From Valencia hispanica (taxonomy: Eukaryota > Chordata > Actinopteri > Cyprinodontiformes > Valenciidae), in the NCBI GenBank assembly GCA_963556495.2, contig OY747721.1:35246349-35310348 (forward strand): 64,000 nucleotides of DNA. Direction: 5' to 3'. Below the pieces are notes generated by a model that did not search any database, was not told where the DNA came from, and saw only the letters and a list, made by a program, of their open reading frames with translations. The position numbers and the translations under genes were made by a program. Shown piece by piece: positions 59,611-64,000 of the stretch (within the stretch, counting starts at the first letter, position 1; every line of letters starts with the position of its first letter).

Positions 59611-61804
59611 CAAGGTAACAAACAGATTTTTTTAGTCATGTAGCAATTGCATAAAATCTGAAACAATGCTATAAGCAGACTGTTAATAGCAGGCAGGGCC
59701 ATGCGGTTCCATCTGATCAGGCACAGTTTACTGAACAAAAGGTGATTGAGATAAATGCACGCTTTAAAAGAAAACCCACATTTATCTGGTTACTTGACAA
59801 ATTATTTAATACATTAATTTATTAGTCTCAGCATTGTGTAGCACAATCAAATGACAGTCAATAAACCAAAACCGCAACCATTTATTATGGTTGCTTTGTC
59901 CTTAATGAACCTGATTAACTATGAATCACTTCCTGAAAACCAATCTGACAGAGAAATAAGGCAGGCTATGCTGCAGTGATATGGGCCAGAACAGATCAGT
60001 AGGCTCTAAGTTTGACTAATCAAGATTCTGGAACGATGAGCAAGAGCAAAAGAATGAATGACAAACAGTTTTGGCAGCACTACAGATTATCAGTATTCAG
60101 GATTTGGACTGAGAAGAATCCAAAGCAACTGAGTGATCAGACACTGTTGCATAAAACAAAGACTGAGATAAGCTTGAAGATAAGATGGAGCAACATCCAG
60201 TGGGGCGGGGGACAGAAGAGGGAAAATCTCATTTTCCAGAAATTTTTATTTGTATTTTTACTGGTCAACTCCTAATCCACTGAGCATTTAAATGTCTTGA
60301 TTGACATGGTTAGGGCACCTGTGATGCGTAGTACAAAAAAAAAAAAACTCCCTTCGGTGTTTCTACTAGTACTGTAATTTTGGTGGTTTTAGTGTAAAAA
60401 TCTCTGAATACAAAGTACACTGATACACCTAAAAATGAGGAAAAATAAAATCTAAACGTGTTTAGAACTCTCTACTTAGGAGAGTGGCTTACCATATCCA
60501 GCTACTTTCCAATCAAAGAAAAACTTTGATTATCACCCTTCAGCTATTTACCGTTTGTTCCAAACATTAGAACTAAGCTAAGTGGAAAGGTCAAAGTATG
60601 AACCATCAGTGGCTGTGTGAAGGAGCAGAATACAAGTGTGTGCGTAATGACAAACCACCCAGTGAAGTACAGCTCCATCTACAAAGGCAAGAAAACAGTA
60701 TGCTATAGAAATAAAAAGCTGAAAATATTATAGACACACATACACCAAAGCCCCGGCTTGGAGGTAGAGTGAGCTGAAGGAACGTTAGCAAAACAAAAAA
60801 ATTCTTCCAGTGTGGAAACGGATCAAACTAATCAGCAATTCTAACGAAGGTCTCCCAGGAAGAGACAAGAAACAATAGGGAGTGAGAGCAGCGTTTGAAG
60901 TTTGATTTCTGGTGCGTCATCTCTTTCTGTCAGGGAAAGTCTAAACAGTTCAGGAGGTTGGCACGAGCCCACCCTCTTTTCCAGAAAATAACTTTCCCTT
61001 TTCTTCTAGGTTTCTGACACCTTCACCTCATTATCGCGAAGGTCATTGGTGCACATTCCTGACAGTGCTGAAAAGTGCTGCTTTTGAATTCTAACTGCTG
61101 CATTAACGGCATATATTAACTAAAGAGCAGTACATTATAACACTTCAGTGCCTGATGGGCACAAAGACCAGAATACATTTCCAAATGGCAAAAGGGAACC
61201 AGCTCCATTTAGTTCCCTGTAAAATAAAAATGTTATGCTTGGAATTTATAAGCCGTTTGAAAGACAATTATTTTGTCCGACACATCAGGCTTTCAAACTC
61301 AGTATGTTGTGAAACATGCTGGATTTAGAGATGTTGGTGGCCCTTTGGCAAGCCAAGAGTTAAGGTCAGGGTCGACATCGTCTAGGAAACACAAACAGAT
61401 TGCTGCTTTAGTAACAGCAACTGATTTAATTCCCAATATAAGATACTCAGATTACAAATTACAAATGTCAACTTTAAAATAAAAAAAATATGGTAGAAAA
61501 TACTTCAGGGTTTCCATAATAAAGAAGACTGAATCACTGAAGGCGTTTAAGTATTTAATACAAACATGCTTTGGCCAAAACATGGAAGGGACAGAGATTA
61601 CTCATGCATCACCCTACCCAACCTAACATCTTAAATGGTATTCAGCAATCACGGTCTAACTCTGCAGACGTCTTCTCCAATCTTCACGCCCAGCCTCTGG
61701 ACAGCTGCTTCATGCGCTACTGATAGCGAGGCATGAAGCAGCACATCTGAAGCTAGACTGTTATCTTGCTGCCCCGGCGTCGGTCTCTCTGGTGACCTTA
61801 CATC
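59611..61804. other. Non-coding DNA, nothing recognised
   Basis: No exon, named repeat or element boundary recognised up to the hAT-like terminus at 61805. Confidence 0.4.
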
Positions 61805-62078
61805 CAGAGTCTGAAATTAACACTTGCCACTTGCCAAATGCGAGCAAATTTTCCGTTTGGCGAGTAAAACTTGGAGCACTATCCGCCACATGGCGAGTAA
61901 ATGTTTGCAGCAAATAAGTTATGTTTATCAGTCCTCTTTTCGAAGAATCTGTGATACTCCTGCCGGCTGCATGCAACGTACACAAGCGTACGTGAAACGT
62001 GACGGCGCACCATACGTCATTTCGTTTTATCTATGTAGCGGTTAGCTTTGGTTTAAAGCTAGCAGCGAAACGTGGTGA

Positions 62079-62533
62079 TTTTTAACCGGAGCCAGCCAGC
62101 CTTCAAAAAGAAAACATGGAGAACTGGAAGAAAAACCAGCAGGACCAGTGGCAACCAGAAGATTCAAGGAAAAGTGGCGTACTGGAGATGGCGGTGTCGT
62201 AAGATACTGGTTACATTATGAACCGGAATGTGTGCAAATGAGCTGCTCCGTTTGCCGCCAGCACGCAAGAGAGAGGAACCGTAACAACTCATTTGTCATT
62301 GGAAATAGAACGATGAAGCTTGAGACTATTCGAGAGCATGAAAACAGCAAATGCCATATTACCTGCACATCCGTGTCCCGGGCTCAATCAGAGTCTCAAC
62401 TCGTGACACCAACAGTGTCGGCGCTAATGGCCATGTCAGAGCAAACCAGCTCAAAAATGAAGAGACCGTTTCGCACCGTACATGCCATTGGGAAGAAGGC
62501 AAGGCCATTTTCCAATTTTGAGTGGATGTGCAA
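62079..62533 (+). CDS. hAT/ZNF862-like transposase, exon 1 (zinc finger)
   Basis: The open frame starts after a TGA at 62076 and reads SKRKHGELEEKPAGPVATRR followed by FKEKWRTGDGGVVRYWLHYE. A zinc-binding module comes next: CSVC (Cys-x2-Cys) and, 35-40 residues on, REHENSKCH with His residues. This is the TTF/BED-like finger of ZNF862-type and hAT proteins, which binds DNA. The exon ends at 62533 before GTAAGT, two bases into a codon. There is no ATG in frame near the start. The ATG at 62116 is in another frame, so the initiator lies upstream, in an unseen exon, or is lost. Function as transposase or as a host-adopted protein cannot be told apart here. Confidence 0.8.
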
Positions 62534-62713
62534 GTAAGTAAAACTTTAATTATATGAAATATGCTATTAATTTCAGAGGTGTAATATTGCTAATTAACTA
62601 TAACAATACAAAATGTTATTAGAAAAAAAGGAAATCACTTTGAATATCATTATTGTACATTTAAAATATGCAAATGTACAAATATAGATTCATGGTATTT
62701 TTGTTCTTTGCAG

Positions 62714-63410
62714 TCTGAATGAAAAAAAGGGAATTACTTTGGGATCAACATACAGGAATGAAAAGCAGGCCAAAGTGCTTATGCACTATATAGCAGAGGT
62801 GGAAAGAAACAACATCAGAGAGAATCTAAAGAACACAAAATTTCTCTCTATAAGCACAGATGGCTCCACAGATAGTTCTGTGAAAGAGGAGGAGTTAGTG
62901 TATGTTAGATTTAGTCACAAGGGCAAAATTGAGTCAACGTTTGTTGGTATCAAGTCAGTGGAGAAGGCAGACGCATCACACATAAGCCAAGCCATTAGTG
63001 CCATCATGGATGAAGTGAGTGATGACTGGGGTAGAAAACTGGTCGCTATGGGAACAGATGGAGCTTCAGTAATGACTGGAGCCAAAAATGGTGTCGTCAG
63101 TAAGTTGAAGGGTAACAGGGTCTACATCATTGGCATCCACTGCATGGCACACCGCCTTGAATTGAGCTTTTCTGATGCCATGCGCTCAAATGTGATGTTT
63201 CAGAAAGTCGAAGACCTGCTTTGTGGACTATACACCTTCTATCACACCAGTCCACTCAACAGGGCCAACCTAATTAACAGCTATCAGGCTCTCGGCCAAA
63301 GGCCATTGGTGCCCACCAGAATTGGTGTGACCCGTTGGGTAAGACAGCTGTTGTGTGCCCTGGACCACTTCCTGCGAGGATACCAGGGCCTTGTCCAGCA
63401 CCTTGAGCAG
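62714..63410 (+). CDS. hAT/ZNF862-like transposase, exon 2 (catalytic domain)
   Basis: After a TTCTTTGCAG acceptor the frame from exon 1 continues as NLNEKKGITLGSTYRNEKQA. The RNase H-like fold is marked by FLSISTDGSTDSSVKEEELV with the first candidate Asp, LVAMGTDGASVMTGAKNGVV with the second, and IIGIHCMAHRLELS, the conserved His/Cys block of hAT and DUF4371-type proteins. The exon ends VQHLEQ at a GTATTG donor in phase 0. The reading frame is open for all 232 codons. The alternative reading through the donor reaches a stop after 13 codons. Confidence 0.85.
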
Positions 63411-63549
63411 GTATTGGCTCTAGATTACAATCTAAGTAATAATAATGTGTAATCTCTTATAAGTAAAATTAGTTAGAAATGTTTTAACATGTACCATAAT
63501 CAATAGAGAGCAGTTGGTTGATCATTCGTGTTTGTTCTTTATATTTTAG

Positions 63550-63779
63550 ATTCAATCTCCTGATGCTCAAAATATTCTAGGTGTCCAGCAGGCCAAGGCC
63601 AGAAAATACTACTCTACCATTAGGGAAGCTGTTATTGTCCGGTTTTGTGGCTTCCTGCATGACACCCTCACCCATCTGAGTAGCCTGTCTTCCTGTCTGC
63701 AGAGGTCTGTCGTCACTATAGCAGAGGCCCATGGCGCCTTGTGTTCAACACAAGCAGTACTGGAAAAATACAAAACCAG
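63550..63779 (+). CDS. hAT/ZNF862-like transposase, exon 3
   Basis: TTATATTTTAG precedes ATTCAATCTCCTGATGCTCA, in phase 0 with exon 2. It encodes IQSPDAQNILGVQQAKARKY, then IREAVIVRFCGFLHDTLTHL, SSLSSCLQRSVVTIAEAHGA and TQAVLEKYKTR, a helical insertion region usual between the two halves of the hAT catalytic fold. The 230-nt exon ends at a GTATGT donor two bases into a codon. Confidence 0.8.
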
Positions 63780-63868
63780 GTATGTTTATTAAAGTACTTT
63801 TAGAATTTTCTTTCTTTCAAAGTTTATACCAGAAAAGGGAAAGAAAGTGTGCTGCTGTTATTTATCAG

Positions 63869-64000
63869 ACAGGGATCCATGATGAAAGCAACAGTTGCAA
63901 ACTGCTATGAGGGAATAACACAAGAGCAGGTGATAACAAGGCCCTCCTCAGCTCACAGAAAGAAGTGATCGACAGGCTAATTGAGAGTATGAATCACAGG
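63869..64000 (+). CDS. hAT/ZNF862-like transposase, exon 4 (partial, frameshift)
   Basis: The acceptor TTATTTATCAG leads to R-QGSMMKATVANCYEGITQEQ in the expected phase. The frame then runs to TGA at 63965. The next frame reads GDNKALLSSQKEVIDRLIES followed by MNHR to the window edge, which looks like the true continuation. One G missing in CAGGTGATAAC (about 63936) would explain this. A splice donor at CAG/GTGATA is the alternative. The third catalytic residue and the hATC dimerisation region would follow outside the window. Confidence 0.6.

Larger units (their letters stand above)
61805..64000 (+). mobile_element. Probable hAT element with its transposase gene, right side outside the window
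   Basis: CAGAGTCTGAAATTAACACTT at 61805 has the CAGAG start of hAT termini and is followed by inverted and repeated GCGAGTAAA and TTGCCA words, as in subterminal binding regions. A zinc-finger transposase gene starts about 270 bp later on the same strand. If this is the element's left end, CTTACATC (61797-61804) is the expected 8-bp duplication and should recur at the right end outside the window. Confidence 0.55.

Noticed and set aside
62116..62190. ATG at 62116 as the start of the hAT gene
   Set aside because: It is in a different frame from the zinc-finger coding sequence.

Overview
The window is vertebrate nuclear DNA, most likely from a teleost fish and probably a percomorph. The evidence is two spliced exons of a vertebrate Rab GTPase plus many fish-type repeats: Tc1-like DNA transposons, hAT-type miniature elements, L2-like, RTE-like and L1/Tx1-like LINEs, solo LTRs, and long (AT)n and (CA)n arrays. 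There is no operon-like layout, CRISPR array or recognisable RNA gene. The species cannot be named from the sequence alone.

Host-gene content is small. Two exons of a Rab26/Rab37-type small GTPase lie on the minus strand at 16164-16205 and 11853-11919. They encode the stretch leading into, and including, the switch II motif WDTAGQERF. The P-loop exon should lie at higher coordinates and the remaining G-motif exons at lower ones. I found neither, so most of the window is probably intron or flank of this gene. At the right edge (61805-64000, plus strand) is an intron-containing hAT-superfamily transposase gene of the ZNF862-like type with a TTF/BED-like zinc finger. It sits just inside what looks like a hAT left terminus and runs off the window.

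The rest is layered transposon history. From left to right: a hAT element with a perfect 8-bp target duplication and an older element inside it (1369-3407); a MITE (4567-5076); a nearly intact Tc1 element one nonsense codon short of a full transposase (9032-10638), abutting an (AT)40 array; a solo LTR inside the Rab intron (13124-14524); a SINE-like repeat split by a small TIR element (17426-17912); a hAT MITE (19065-19838); a decayed L2-like LINE (20236-21980); LINE and Tc1 fragments (24427-25636, 28274-29060); a hAT MITE split by a Gypsy-like solo LTR (29641-31460); a hAT MITE with a perfect target duplication (34235-34794); and a 5'-truncated L1/Tx1 LINE with a perfect 15-bp duplication (35189-36074).

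The right half continues with an L2-like LINE that contains another LINE (37537-40446); (CA)63 (40966-41092); a Tc1 element with IR/DR-type ends and a damaged transposase (43017-44533); a Tc1 remnant (46441-46895); two complementary halves of one Tc1 family (47328-48221 and 58474-58935); a foldback element with a CpG-rich insert in one arm (50599-51480); an ancient Tc1 copy split by two MITEs (55393-57133); and an RTE-like LINE split by the second Tc1 half (58195-59610).

These elements do not act together as a pathway. What they give is relative timing, because many insertions are dated by who interrupts whom. The most notable loci are the intron-bearing hAT gene at the right edge, the two solo LTRs, and the nested elements whose insertion sites can be read to the base.
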